A DNA stretch of 64,000 nt from a virus. The notes beneath the pieces are model-generated. The model saw only the letters and a list, made by a program, of their open reading frames with translations, searched no databases and had not been told where the DNA came from. How positions within the stretch are numbered: position 1 is the stretch's first letter; every line of letters starts with the position of its first letter. This document shows positions 7,832 to 14,623 of this stretch, one piece after another. The stretch lies in IMG/VR virus record IMGVR_UViG_3300020202_000064, positions 30,000 through 93,999 of that record; one strand, written 5' to 3'. Made by a program: the position numbers and the translations under genes.

Positions 7832-8369
7832 ACCAACTTGGCAAATTATCCTCGGTTGTAGACCAAATCATTCCTTTATCAAAGAAGAAGTTGTCTACAC
7901 AGCGTTTCACTTCAACAAGGTTACGACGAACAAATGAGTTTTTGTAATCATGCCCCGCAATTATGCCGCCTACTTTTACTTTTGGATACCACGCTCGTAA
8001 GTCCGTACTAACTGAATGATAGTCGTGCCGCGCATCAAGATAAACAAAATCAATTGAATTATCCTGAAAAGTCTTTGCGGCATCAATCGAAAATTCCCGC
8101 ATAATGACTGAACGTGTGCCAAATTGCTTAAGCATGTCCCGACATACGTTATACGCTTCATCATGTTCCTGCTGCGAAACATTTGATGCATCAAACATCA
8201 CATCTTCCTGATGTTTCCACGGGTCCACCGAAAACAACCTTTTACCTTTCCAATGTTCAAGTATGAACCACGAAAAAAAACCATCGTGAACTCCGACTTC
8301 TACAGCATCGCCGGTCAGTCCAAGTTGATTTAAGAGAGTAGGGAAGCAGTCTCTATCTGGGATTTGCAT
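7806..8369 (-). CDS. class I SAM-dependent methyltransferase (Methyltransf_24-like)
   Basis: SAM-binding motif I AVEVGVHDGFFSWF, acidic post-I SVDPW, and the later SIDFVYLDARHDYHSVSTDLRAWYPKVKVGGIIAGHDY are typical of Methyltransf_24 proteins linked to sugar or cell-surface modification. Two close relatives are at 46891-47469 and 55776-56432. Substrate unknown. The ATG overlaps the stop of a 40-aa frame (TAATG). Confidence 0.8.
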   Translation of the reverse strand: MQIPDRDCFPTLLNQLGLTGDAVEVGVHDGFFSWFILEHWKGKRLFSVDPWKHQEDVMFDASNVSQQEHDEAYNVCRDMLKQFGTRSVIMREFSIDAAKTFQDNSIDFVYLDARHDYHSVSTDLRAWYPKVKVGGIIAGHDYKNSFVRRNLVEVKRCVDNFFFDKGMIWSTTEDNLPSWYVRKEKTN

Positions 8370-8491
8370 TACTTTGTTTGCAAAGCCAACCAGAATGCAT
8401 CAGGATGGTCAAGATATTTTTCTATATTTTTCTCGTCGCCAGTATCATCCTCTAACTCGTTCTCTGTCTGGGGTTTATTTTCTGCTTCCAT
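8369..8491 (-). CDS. acidic 40-aa protein
   Basis: Frame MEAENKPQTENELEDD ... DAFWLALQTK ending in TAA that overlaps the methyltransferase ATG. Very acidic N-terminus. No other ATG is present upstream in frame. Coupling supports it, short length limits confidence. Confidence 0.45.
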   Translation of the reverse strand: MEAENKPQTENELEDDTGDEKNIEKYLDHPDAFWLALQTK

Positions 8492-8713
8492 AGTTGGAGC
8501 CGATAGCGGGCACGACTCCGCGACATTCTCATTACCAATGAGACATTCTACATCTGAATTATATCGGCAAAAATTTGTTTCTTGGCGGCTTGACGGGTAG
8601 TCTTTTTTAAACGTTTATGTTCCATATTCGAACATATCGGGCAACCAGAACCATGAGGTTTGGAATGCAGATTACCCGATTTTTTCTTTCGCAATCCATA
8701 GGGCTTCATAAAT
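8492..8713. other. intergenic, nothing convincing
   Basis: About 220 nt between the 40-aa gene and the tRNA pair. A 19-codon minus-strand frame (MEHKRLKKTTRQ...) begins near 8624 but no support was found. No RNA motif recognised. Confidence 0.3.
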
Positions 8714-8789
8714 TGGTGGATAAGGAGAGTTTCGAAATCTCAACCTCTAGAGTGTCGTTCTAGCCGTCTGCCTTTGACTATACTTATCC
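8714..8789 (-). tRNA. tRNA, probable Val (GAC)
   Basis: Acceptor GGATAAG/CTTATCC, A73, CCA encoded. The anticodon stem CTAGA/TCTAG closes a seven-base loop ACGACAC, giving GAC by position. The base at 33 would be C rather than U and the T-stem has one mismatch, so identity is uncertain. Confidence 0.6.
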
Positions 8790-8791
8790 GT

Positions 8792-8885
8792 TGGCGGAAG
8801 ATACAGGATTCGAACCTGTGGGGCCATATTTCAGACCCAAAACTTTAGCAAAGTTTCTCGATAAACCGGACTCCGACAATCTTCC
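8792..8885 (-). tRNA. tRNA-Ser (GCT)
   Basis: Acceptor GGAAGAT/ATCTTCC, G73, CCA; long variable arm as expected for Ser; anticodon loop TTGCTAA gives GCU. Confidence 0.9.
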
Positions 8886-8886
8886 A

Positions 8887-9408
8887 TTAATTAAATATTT
8901 TCAAAAACATAAATACAAGTTTTACAACCCACTTAGGATAAACAATAACCTTAACATTACCACCTTCCACAGTCGGCTTATCGGCGTTTAAAACGCGAAC
9001 ACGCACCGGCTTGCCATCTGAAGAAGTAACATTTCGTAAAACAACGTTTGTTGTGCGCGCCTTTGTAATTGGGGTGAAATTCCCCAAATCGATATCAACG
9101 GTCTTACCATGTTGTTCAATTATAACATTTTCAAGCGCAACCAAATCGCAACCACCTTTGATTGTAACAACATATTTACCAGCGCCATACAGCCGACAAT
9201 TTTTGAGATGGATAAGTTGCGAGTAGCGCATGATATCAATTGCGTCTTCCTGAGAGCCGAAGATTGTGGTGTCGTATATCGCCGCTCGATTTACGTGGCT
9301 TAACTTCAGGGTATCACTGTAACTTTCATCAGGAGGGGAAATACTTTCCCCAATAATAACAACATCTTCAGTGTCAGCGTAACTTCGGTAATTTTTATCT
9401 GCGGCCAT
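8887..9408 (-). CDS. hypothetical beta-rich protein, 173 aa
   Basis: No family recognised. From residue about 35 on, the sequence is a run of short strands with regular polar turns (VNRAAIYDTTIFGSQ, LIHLKNCRLYGAGKYVVTIKGG, VALENVIIEQHG, TNVVLRNVTSSDG), like a right-handed beta-helix of surface or tail-fibre-associated proteins. The ATG lies 8 nt after the GTGTAA motif at 9417-9422, so transcription may start close to the start codon. Confidence 0.6.
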   Translation of the reverse strand: MAADKNYRSYADTEDVVIIGESISPPDESYSDTLKLSHVNRAAIYDTTIFGSQEDAIDIMRYSQLIHLKNCRLYGAGKYVVTIKGGCDLVALENVIIEQHGKTVDIDLGNFTPITKARTTNVVLRNVTSSDGKPVRVRVLNADKPTVEGGNVKVIVYPKWVVKLVFMFLKIFN

Positions 9409-9416
9409 ACTCTAAT

Positions 9417-9422
9417 TTACAC
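9417..9422 (-). promoter_or_regulatory. GTGTAA motif before 8887-9408
   Basis: TTTAGTGTAAATTAGAGT then ATG. Spacing from motif to ATG is 8 nt. One of 14 copies in the window; see finding. Confidence 0.55.
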
Positions 9423-9479
9423 TAAAAATATTGCAAACGTAACATATTTTCTTGTAGAATAATTTTGTACTCTAAAGAT

Positions 9480-9989
9480 ATGAAAACTTCCATAAATCAA
9501 GAAAAAATTGAAATGATGAAATCGTTAAAATTAAGTGGTCTCAGCTATAGGTTAATTGCGGAGCAAATCAAGTGTTCTATCGGAACTGTAAAGTATCACT
9601 TGGACCCCAATTTTAAAGAGAGTGTGAAAAAGCGACACAAAATGAACACAAAAAAGTATTATCACATGTACAAAGGAAAATATTGCACATGCGGTTTATC
9701 GAAAAAGGTCGCCTTCTTTTTTAGAAAGACTGGTCGAAAATTTACAACAAAAGACCTACGTAACAAGCTTGGTGATAATCCAATGTGTTATTTAACAGGA
9801 ATTCCGATTAACCTCGATAAAACAGAAACTTATCAATTAGACCATATTATGCCGCGGTCTAGGGGTGGAGACAATTCATTAGAAAATTGTGGGCTGGTTA
9901 CAAAAGAAATTAATTTGGCAAAATCAGATAAAACACCAGAAGAATTTATAGCGTTATGTAGGAAAGTTGTAGAACGAGTCAATAAATAA
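9480..9989 (+). CDS. HNH homing-type endonuclease with N-terminal HTH
   Basis: Start chosen at MKTSINQEKIE. Residues about 8-45 (MKSLKLSGLSYRLIAEQIKCSIGTVKYHL) form a recognisable HTH; the C-terminal half has CYLTGIPINL, QLDHIMPRSRGGDNSLENCGLVTKEIN, an HNH core with D-H, N and N. It is on the plus strand, opposite to the tRNAs and small genes around it. Such stand-alone enzymes spread by cutting alleles that lack them. Confidence 0.85.
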   Translation: MKTSINQEKIEMMKSLKLSGLSYRLIAEQIKCSIGTVKYHLDPNFKESVKKRHKMNTKKYYHMYKGKYCTCGLSKKVAFFFRKTGRKFTTKDLRNKLGDNPMCYLTGIPINLDKTETYQLDHIMPRSRGGDNSLENCGLVTKEINLAKSDKTPEEFIALCRKVVERVNK

Positions 9990-10365
9990 TATCGTTGCAA
10001 ACAATTTATTACGTCGTTTACAACGTCAACCATAGATTATTAATCACTCCAGAGAACTTGCTTAATGTCAATTAAGCTTTATTCATAACCTATTTCACTC
10101 ATTGACCGGTTAGTGAACTCATTTTCAGCACTTATGATGAAAATGTTTTCGGTTGAAATGGCAGCTTTTCATCGAATATTATCGATTGTTCTCATACTAC
10201 CCTTGTCTCTATTTATACTGAGCTTTCGGTTGAAATTATAAAAATTCTGCATCTAGCGGAACAGCGAAACCCCGCAAGCCTTTCCGGTTTGGAAACGCTA
10301 TTAACGCCATTTTTCCCACACTATGCTGCACTCTCGTATGGAAGTGGTCTTTTAGCTATAGATGC
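9990..10365. other. intergenic spacer with hairpin
   Basis: About 375 nt without a supported gene. A 7-bp perfect hairpin GCTTAAT-GTCA-ATTAAGC lies near 10059-10076, and TTTCGGTTGAAA occurs twice (near 10149 and 10224). No tRNA T-loop is seen. No function assigned. Confidence 0.4.
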
Positions 10366-10443
10366 TGGTGGTTATGGAGGGATTTGAACCCATCACTATA
10401 CTCGTTTTGAGTGAGGTGTCTCTACCGGTTGGACTACATAACC
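10366..10443 (-). tRNA. tRNA, probable Leu (CAA), short variable loop
   Basis: Acceptor GGTTATG/CATAACC, A73, CCA. Standard numbering gives loop CTCAAAA and anticodon CAA, with an A31-C39 apposition also seen in three other tRNAs here. The T-stem has two mismatches. Class I size is unusual for Leu. Confidence 0.55.
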
Positions 10444-10446
10444 AAA

Positions 10447-10560
10447 CTAAGCCCTTTTTTTTGGATGCTACCATTACATTAGAGCGGCTTCCAACTCCGC
10501 TTGCCGACTCGAACGGCTCTCCTTGTTTCGTAGACAATTTTTGTTTGCTGTATGGGCTAA
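10447..10560 (-). ncRNA. TAAG/CTTAG structured element F
   Basis: Minus-strand 5' end TTAGCCC-ATACAGC and 3' end GGGCTTAG pair (GCCC:GGGC), with an A-run just before the 3' strand. Inside is a T-arm-like hairpin GCCG-TTCGAGT-CGGC and an AGCGG/CCGCT helix, so a decayed tRNA may be embedded. It lies between tRNA-Thr(TGT) and the CAA tRNA. Confidence 0.5.
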
Positions 10561-10566
10561 TGGAAG

Positions 10567-10644
10567 TGGAGTTGACGGAGGCACTCGAAACCTCATGATA
10601 TCCTCTTTACAAGAGAGGTGCTTTTCCTCTTAAGCCACGTCAAC
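10567..10644 (-). tRNA. tRNA-Thr (TGT)
   Basis: Acceptor GTTGACG/CGTCAAC, U73, CCA; anticodon arm CCTCT-CTTGTAA-AGAGG gives UGU. Confidence 0.85.
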
Positions 10645-10703
10645 GTTAAATCGATACAAAATTTCGTGTAATCTAATTCGAGCCTAAATAAAGGATTCGA
10701 ATT

Positions 10704-11102
10704 ATGAATATTAAAGAACAATGTCTGAAACTAAAATCAGAAAATCCAAAAATGTATTATAAAGAAATCGCAAAGATTGTCGGGTGTCAACCAAGCACTG
10801 TTTGCTATCATTTGAATGAAGACACGAGAAAAAATTACCGACATCGCCAATCTAAAAACAGAAGAATTAATAATAATGCATTAAAAAGTGTTAACGGCGG
10901 TAAATGTAAACTTTGTGGTTACTGCAAATCTTTGTCCGCTCTGCATTTTCATCATTTAGACCCAGATACGAAAACCGATGAAGTTTCAAGAATATTGAGA
11001 ACGCGCGGAAAATTAGCAGCCACGAACGAAGCAAAAAAATGTATTCTTATTTGTGCTAATTGTCATCATGAAATCCACGACGGATTAATAAAATTAGAAT
11101 GA
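10704..11102 (+). CDS. HNH homing-type endonuclease with N-terminal HTH
   Basis: N-terminal HTH (YYKEIAKIVGCQPSTVCYHLN) and HNH core CKLCGYCKSLSALHFHHLDPDTK ... CILICANCHHEIHDG with paired CxxC zinc ligands. AAGGA about 11 nt upstream could serve as ribosome site. Plus strand, ends 3 nt before the 3' end of tRNA-Thr(CGT) on the other strand. Same architecture as the HNH gene at 9480 but a different HNH subtype. Confidence 0.88.
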   Translation: MNIKEQCLKLKSENPKMYYKEIAKIVGCQPSTVCYHLNEDTRKNYRHRQSKNRRINNNALKSVNGGKCKLCGYCKSLSALHFHHLDPDTKTDEVSRILRTRGKLAATNEAKKCILICANCHHEIHDGLIKLE

Positions 11103-11104
11103 AA

Positions 11105-11179
11105 TGGAGTCCCGTATCGAACTTGAATCGATTTATTCGCGTTACGAATGCGAGGCATCACCATCAATGCTTACAGGAC
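11105..11179 (-). tRNA. tRNA-Thr (CGT)
   Basis: Acceptor GTCCTGT/ACGGGAC, U73, CCA. Arm TCGCA-TTCGTAA-CGCGA gives CGU, with an A31-C39 apposition. Confidence 0.85.
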
Positions 11180-11337
11180 GAAAAATTATTTTCTTTGGCG
11201 ATTTCTAAATATGATTTTTCGCCGGGTTTTTGCTGTATAAAATAATCCAACACCCTTGCTATTTCAAGGGGGTCTGTTCCTCGCTCAACCGAAGTAATTG
11301 TTAACTCCAATAGTTCCTTTTTCTTTTGATTATTCAT
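11164..11337 (-). CDS. hypothetical protein, 57 aa
   Basis: Start MNNQKKKELLEL just after tRNA-Arg(TCT). Helical and charged, ends inside the 5' part of tRNA-Thr(CGT) on the same strand. That overlap with a tRNA lowers confidence; the clean start after the upstream tRNA supports it. Confidence 0.45.
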   Translation of the reverse strand: MNNQKKKELLELTITSVERGTDPLEIARVLDYFIQQKPGEKSYLEIAKENNFSSCKH

Positions 11338-11340
11338 AGA

Positions 11341-11417
11341 TGGCGCGACCAGCCCGATTCGAACGGGCACTAAAGCTACTTAGAAGGAAGCTTGACTTTC
11401 CAATTGCCGATGGTCGC
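11341..11417 (-). tRNA. tRNA-Arg (TCT)
   Basis: Acceptor GCGACCA/TGGTCGC, G73, CCA; T-arm GCCCG-TTCGAAT-CGGGC; loop CTTCTAA gives UCU. Confidence 0.9.
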
Positions 11418-11422
11418 AAAAA

Positions 11423-11653
11423 TTATTTATCGATTCTACGGATGGATTGATGTTCCTTAACGCGCATTTTGTCAAGTTCTTTCTGACTATAAATTTTGCG
11501 CACTGCTACACCAACATATTTCTTTGGCAGAAAACCAATTGCACAATGTAAACCGATGCGAAATGGAATCTCCGCAATCAACCTTTCGCTTTCTCGCTTG
11601 GCGGCGCTTTCCTCAAATTCGCCAATATTATCATCTACCATCCAATTTTTCAT
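11423..11653 (-). CDS. hypothetical protein, 76 aa
   Basis: Small charged protein (MKNWMVDDNIGEFEESAAKRESERL ... VRKIYSQKELDKMRVKE) filling the gap between two tRNAs. It starts 1 nt before the CCA end of the tRNA upstream. No family recognised. Confidence 0.55.
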   Translation of the reverse strand: MKNWMVDDNIGEFEESAAKRESERLIAEIPFRIGLHCAIGFLPKKYVGVAVRKIYSQKELDKMRVKEHQSIRRIDK

Positions 11654-11654
11654 A

Positions 11655-11749
11655 TGGTGGTTCCTGTCAGAATCGAACTGACGCTCGGCGGCAATCTACC
11701 GCATACAGGTTATAAATCTGTCGGTGCTCTCCAATTACACTAAGGAACC
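11655..11749 (-). tRNA. tRNA, Ile (TAT) with long variable arm
   Basis: Acceptor GGTTCCT/AGGAACC, A73, CCA, T-arm GTCAG-TTCGATT-CTGAC. Anticodon arm ACAGA-TTTATAA-CCTGT gives UAU. The variable region is 20-odd nt and folds as GCGG-TAGATTG-CCGC, unlike normal class I Ile tRNAs. Confidence 0.7.
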
Positions 11750-11870
11750 AAGCGAACCGTTTGCTTGAAGGCACTTTTACCCATCTACCCACAAACTTAA
11801 TTTTGCACCACGGTTCGACAGACAACTCACCCTCACATAACAGGTATTCTTCTGTGAGGGGACTAGCAAA
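11750..11870 (-). other. spacer with 7-bp hairpin
   Basis: No gene supported. The minus strand contains CCTCACA ... TGTGAGG, a 7-bp hairpin (about 11830-11860). It could be a processing or stability element between tRNA-Glu and the TAT tRNA. Confidence 0.3.
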
Positions 11871-11948
11871 TGGCATCCACGGTGAGCCTTGAACTCACAT
11901 ATGACCAACTTGAGAGGTTGGTGACTTTGCCAATTTGTCAACGTGGAC
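11871..11948 (-). tRNA. tRNA-Glu (CTC)
   Basis: Acceptor GTCCACG/CGTGGAT, G73, CCA; arm CCAAC-CTCTCAA-GTTGG gives CUC; T-arm GTGAG-TTCAAGG-CTCAC. Confidence 0.88.
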
Positions 11949-11960
11949 AAAAGGTCCAAC

Positions 11961-12224
11961 TTAATGAACTGATTTATCAGAAGGATTTTCTATACTTCTT
12001 TGAATTACTTTTGCACTTAGTAAGGTTAGCAAATAACTACCTAACGTTGCACCTACACTCGCGGGTATTTCCACAAGCGCGCCCGTCTTAATACAGGCGA
12101 ATAACCAGCCGCCGCAGATAGTTGTAAGAATCAGCATCGTACCAAGGAACACAACCAAACGTGTCGTGGAAGGGGTGTCAGGGGCTTCTTCCAAAGCCTT
12201 GCCTAACCAAGTAAAAAAGTTCAT
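11961..12224 (-). CDS. holin-like membrane protein, 87 aa
   Basis: Two hydrophobic helices (about residues 24-45 and 56-75) after a short amphipathic N-terminus (MNFFTWLGKALEEAPDTPSTTRL) and a polar C-tail. This is a frequent layout for phage holins and similar small membrane proteins. No lysin gene adjoins it, so the holin call is tentative. ATG lies 8 nt after the GTGTAA motif. Confidence 0.6.
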   Translation of the reverse strand: MNFFTWLGKALEEAPDTPSTTRLVVFLGTMLILTTICGGWLFACIKTGALVEIPASVGATLGSYLLTLLSAKVIQRSIENPSDKSVH

Positions 12225-12232
12225 AATCTGAA

Positions 12233-12238
12233 TTACAC
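12233..12238 (-). promoter_or_regulatory. GTGTAA motif before 11961-12224
   Basis: ACGTGTAATTCAGATT then ATG; 8-nt spacing to the start codon. Confidence 0.55.
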
Positions 12239-12259
12239 GTAAGAATCAATCATTTAGCA

Positions 12260-12342
12260 TGGTGGTCAAGGTGGGACTCGAACCCACAAGCCGAAGCATA
12301 TGCACCTCAAGCATACGTGTATGCCAATTTCACCACATGACC
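12260..12342 (-). tRNA. tRNA-Leu (GAG)
   Basis: Acceptor GGTCATG/CTTGACC (one T-T mismatch), A73, CCA; class II variable arm; arm TATGC-TTGAGGT-GCATA gives GAG. Confidence 0.88.
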
Positions 12343-12381
12343 ATAACGGATTTTAACGTAGAAAGCCGCAAACGCACAATA

Positions 12382-12660
12382 TCATGTCCAATCCCAAGCG
12401 TTATCTCTTGGTTCTCTGGGTAAATTAACTTCTTCCTCGTCTATATTTCCCGCGCGTAGGTTTTTTAGTTCCTGATTGCGCTCGGCGCGACGGGCGCGCT
12501 CTCTCATTTGTTTGTGCCATTTTGGCGATTTATCCCAACGCTTTTTATCGCGAGTAAATTTCCATTCTGGCGTATTGTCAACAAGCGGTTCTCCCCACAT
12601 CATTATAGTGGGGCGCTTGCCACGTAGTTTCCTATCGTCAAAACGGCGTGTTCTGCTCAT
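12382..12660 (-). CDS. basic hypothetical protein, 92 aa
   Basis: Start at MSRTRRFDDRKLRGK; the longer frame upstream would run through tRNA-His. Very basic (many Arg/Lys) with Trp-rich segments (PEWKFTRDKKRWDKSPKWHKQM), which suggests nucleic-acid binding. No family recognised. Confidence 0.55.
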   Translation of the reverse strand: MSRTRRFDDRKLRGKRPTIMMWGEPLVDNTPEWKFTRDKKRWDKSPKWHKQMRERARRAERNQELKNLRAGNIDEEEVNLPREPRDNAWDWT

Positions 12661-12700
12661 AGGAAGAAGCCTTTCGGCTGAGGTTTGTATTGGTAGAAGA

Positions 12701-12780
12701 TGGGGTATACGACGGGGCTTAAACCCGCAGGGACCAAGCTTCACAGGCTTGTGCGTCTAATCAATTTCGCCACGTATACC
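12701..12780 (-). tRNA. tRNA-His (GTG)
   Basis: Acceptor GTATACG/CGTATAC with G at -1 opposite C73, the His hallmark, and CCA encoded. Arm CAAGC-CTGTGAA-GCTTG gives GUG. Confidence 0.92.
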
Positions 12781-12784
12781 ATAA

Positions 12785-12913
12785 CTAAGTTCATTTTTAT
12801 ATTGTCGCCTAAACCAGACTAGGCTACTTCCGCATATTGTAAATGGTGCGGAAGGTGGGATTTGAACGCCACGTATAACAATTTCCATGAAATTGGATGC
12901 TGTTAGAACTTAA
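12785..12913 (-). ncRNA. element A: TAAG/CTTAG element enclosing permuted tRNA halves
   Basis: Minus-strand order: TTAAGTTC-TAACAGC, then a tRNA 3' half (ATTGT, T-arm with loop TTCAAAT, CTTCCGC, A, CCA), a 10-nt linker, then a tRNA 5' half (GCGGAAG, TA, D-arm GCC..GGC, G, ACAAT), then ATAAAAAT and GAACTTAG. GCGGAAG pairs with CTTCCGC and ACAAT with ATTGT, exactly as a tRNA acceptor and anticodon stem would. If joined, the loop could read ..TGGAA (Pro). The outer GTTC:GAAC helix closes the unit. Either a circularly permuted tRNA gene or the remnant of a tandem tRNA duplication that lost its outer halves. Confidence 0.6.
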
Positions 12914-12963
12914 ATTGGTTTTTGATTTTATTATAAATCGTCATTTTTCTTCGTGTAATCTTT

Positions 12964-12975
12964 TATGGCAGGACC
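12964..12975 (+). repeat. direct repeat of tRNA-Trp 3' end, left copy
   Basis: ATGGCAGGAC here is repeated at 13656-13665, where it is the 3' end of tRNA-Trp read on the opposite strand. The two copies flank the HNH gene. Confidence 0.6.
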
Positions 12976-12992
12976 ATAAGGATTCGAAAAAG

Positions 12993-13718
12993 ATGATTAA
13001 ACTATTTACTGATAAAGAATTTAATTCGGCTAAATCGCGGGATTTACTACCTCTTAAATGCGAAAAATGTGGAAAAACTTTCCACAAGGCAAAACACAGA
13101 ATACAGGATGCCTTATCGACCAAGACGAAGCTTTTCTGGAAATTTTGTTCTAAACGATGCAGTGATGAACACTTCGAAACATCCATAGAAGTCGAATGTT
13201 GCCAGTGCAAACGGAAAACATTCAAAACCCCGTCAGAGATAAAAAAAGTAAGACGCCCATTTTGTTCACAATCTTGTGCAGCTTTATATAACAACACGCA
13301 TAAAACACACGGAACATCTCGTTCAAAACTAGAAAAATGGTTGGAATCTAAATTAATAACTGAATATCCCGAATTAGAATTTCATTTCTCAAGAAAAGAT
13401 GCTATCAACGGTGAACTAGATATTTATATTCCATCATTAAAATTGGCATTTGAGTTAAACGGGATTTTCCATTATGAACCAATTTATGGTAAGGAACAAT
13501 TAATCAAAATGCAGAACAACGATAAACGAAAGTTCCAAGCGTGTTTAGAAAATGGAATAGAACTATGTATTATAGATACAACGTCTCAAAAGTATTTTAA
13601 AGAAAATACCTCTTTAAAATTTCTTAATATCATCCGAGATATAATCGAAAGAAAAATGGCAGGACATGTAGGTGAGGAACCCACTTCTTCGCGTTTGGAG
13701 TGCGAGGCACATACCTAA
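12993..13718 (+). CDS. HNH-associated/zinc-finger endonuclease-like protein, 241 aa
   Basis: Start at MIKLFTDKEF, with AAGGA upstream; the earlier in-frame ATG lies inside element A. N-terminal half has treble-clef-like zinc fingers (LKCEKCGKTFHKAKHR, FCSKRCSDEHF, VECCQCKRKTFKT, FCSQSCAALYN). The C-terminal part (LEKWLESKL, INGELDIYIPSLKLAFELNGIFHYEP, LCIIDT) is a PD-(D/E)XK/Vsr-like nuclease core rather than HNH (D, E-x-N). So this is a homing-type nuclease with a Vsr-like catalytic domain. Its last about 20 codons run antisense through tRNA-Trp, and a 10-nt repeat of the tRNA end flanks it, suggesting insertion at the tRNA. Confidence 0.75.
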   Translation: MIKLFTDKEFNSAKSRDLLPLKCEKCGKTFHKAKHRIQDALSTKTKLFWKFCSKRCSDEHFETSIEVECCQCKRKTFKTPSEIKKVRRPFCSQSCAALYNNTHKTHGTSRSKLEKWLESKLITEYPELEFHFSRKDAINGELDIYIPSLKLAFELNGIFHYEPIYGKEQLIKMQNNDKRKFQACLENGIELCIIDTTSQKYFKENTSLKFLNIIRDIIERKMAGHVGEEPTSSRLECEAHT

Positions 13719-13732
13719 TATACCAATGTCCT
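13657..13732 (-). tRNA. tRNA-Trp (CCA)
   Basis: Acceptor AGGACAT/ATGTCCT, G73, CCA; arm TCGCA-CTCCAAA-CGCGA gives CCA anticodon, with A31-C39 apposition. Overlapped on the other strand by the end of the nuclease gene. Confidence 0.88.
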
Positions 13733-13738
13733 ATAAAG

Positions 13739-13900
13739 TCATTTCTGACCATCTAAATATTTCTTGAACGCATCTTGATTTTTAATCGCCGCCCGAAGTT
13801 CTGGCGTCGTATCATCAATATACAACGGACATTGTACTGGTTCGTGATAACAGCCTTCGGCCAATATTTCTTTTATTTCTTCAATAGTCGTCTGATTCAT
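13739..13900 (-). CDS. hypothetical protein, 53 aa
   Basis: Start MNQTTIEEIKEILAEG directly after tRNA-Arg(TCG) on the same strand. Acidic, helical. No family recognised; the longer frame upstream runs through the tRNA. Confidence 0.5.
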   Translation of the reverse strand: MNQTTIEEIKEILAEGCYHEPVQCPLYIDDTTPELRAAIKNQDAFKKYLDGQK

Positions 13901-13903
13901 AAT

Positions 13904-13980
13904 TGGTGCAAATGGAAGAAATCGAATCCTCAGTATAACTACGTTCGAAGCGTAGGTGGCTCTCCTGTGCCAGCATTTGC
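13904..13980 (-). tRNA. tRNA-Arg (TCG)
   Basis: Acceptor GCAAATG/CATTTGC, A73, CCA; arm CTACG-CTTCGAA-CGTAG gives UCG. Confidence 0.9.
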
Positions 13981-14011
13981 GTGTTTTAATTTTAGCTACG
14001 TATGTATTAAA

Positions 14012-14088
14012 TGGTGGGGGCCGAGCGAATTGAACGCTCACATCAAGATTTTCAATCTAGCATGCTCACCAGTTTACATCAAACCCCC
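14012..14088 (-). tRNA. tRNA-Phe (GAA)
   Basis: Acceptor GGGGGTT/GGCCCCC, A73, CCA; loop TTGAAAA gives GAA; T-arm GAGCG-TTCAATT-CGCTC. Confidence 0.88.
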
Positions 14089-14237
14089 AAAGGCTAGCAG
14101 CCACCCCACAACTTCGGGTATGTGACACCTGAAAGTCGGTTTCGCGCTATGCGCTAATCAAACACCGAACCTTTCCTTTATTGTAGTCCTTGTGGACTAT
14201 CCTTTCCTTTTCCTTACCTACGGTATTTAACCATAGG
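14089..14237. other. spacer with hairpins
   Basis: No gene. Contains TAGTCC-TTGT-GGACTA (about 14185-14200), a 6-bp hairpin, and GCGCTATGCGCTAA, which loosely resembles the 5' part of the TAAG elements but has no partner strand. Confidence 0.3.
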
Positions 14238-14423
14238 TTATGCGCGGTTACCAGCCGCGACTTTATATCCCGGTAACCAGCCGGGAAATTTGTGAAATTT
14301 ATACATAAACGGCGGATTTAATTCGTCATTCATTCTGTTACAGTGTTCTCTGAGTAATCTTTTTAAATATACAGACTTAATCCATTGGTCTATAAACTCG
14401 CGCGCTTTATCTTGTTTATTCAT
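14238..14423 (-). CDS. hypothetical protein, 61 aa
   Basis: MNKQDKAREFIDQWIKSVYLKRLLREHCNRM..., a helical basic start with a Pro/Gly-rich C-terminus (FHKFPGWLPGYK). No family recognised. Fits between tRNA-Phe and the TAA tRNA. Confidence 0.5.
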   Translation of the reverse strand: MNKQDKAREFIDQWIKSVYLKRLLREHCNRMNDELNPPFMYKFHKFPGWLPGYKVAAGNRA

Positions 14424-14541
14424 GAATATACTGGTGTGTCTTTTCGTTGGTCTCCGACTAAAATCAATATTGCTTTGACCGCCTCAGTGAAGATATTCTA
14501 TTCATCGGGTTTTCTGCGACCCACTCTCCTTTTATATTCAT

Positions 14542-14618
14542 TGGTAGTCGCAATGGGATTCGAACCCATACTGAAAAGTTTTTAAGACTTTTGCTTCTGC
14601 CGGTTGAGCGATGCGACC
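14542..14618 (-). tRNA. tRNA, anticodon TAA (Leu), short variable loop
   Basis: Acceptor GGTCGCA/TGCGACT, A73, CCA; arm AAAGT-CTTAAAA-ACTTT gives UAA; T-arm ATGGG-TTCGAAT-CCCAT. The variable loop is five bases, not the long arm normal for Leu. Confidence 0.8.
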
Positions 14619-14623
14619 ATAGC

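Noticed and set aside
8364-8600. 78-aa plus-strand frame
   Set aside because: Ser/Phe-rich, antisense to the methyltransferase start and the 40-aa gene; no support.
10362-10598. plus-strand frame in the tRNA region
   Set aside because: Translation 'MEGFEPIT...' is the antisense of a tRNA T-arm; common artefact. Same for frames near 8791, 14385, 17239, 22688.
11667-11876. 69-aa minus-strand frame
   Set aside because: Runs through tRNA(TAT) and a hairpin spacer; no start signal.
12993-13718. Start at 12897 for the Vsr-like nuclease
   Set aside because: That start lies inside element A and the extra 32 residues do not look protein-like; MIKLFTDKEF with AAGGA upstream is better.
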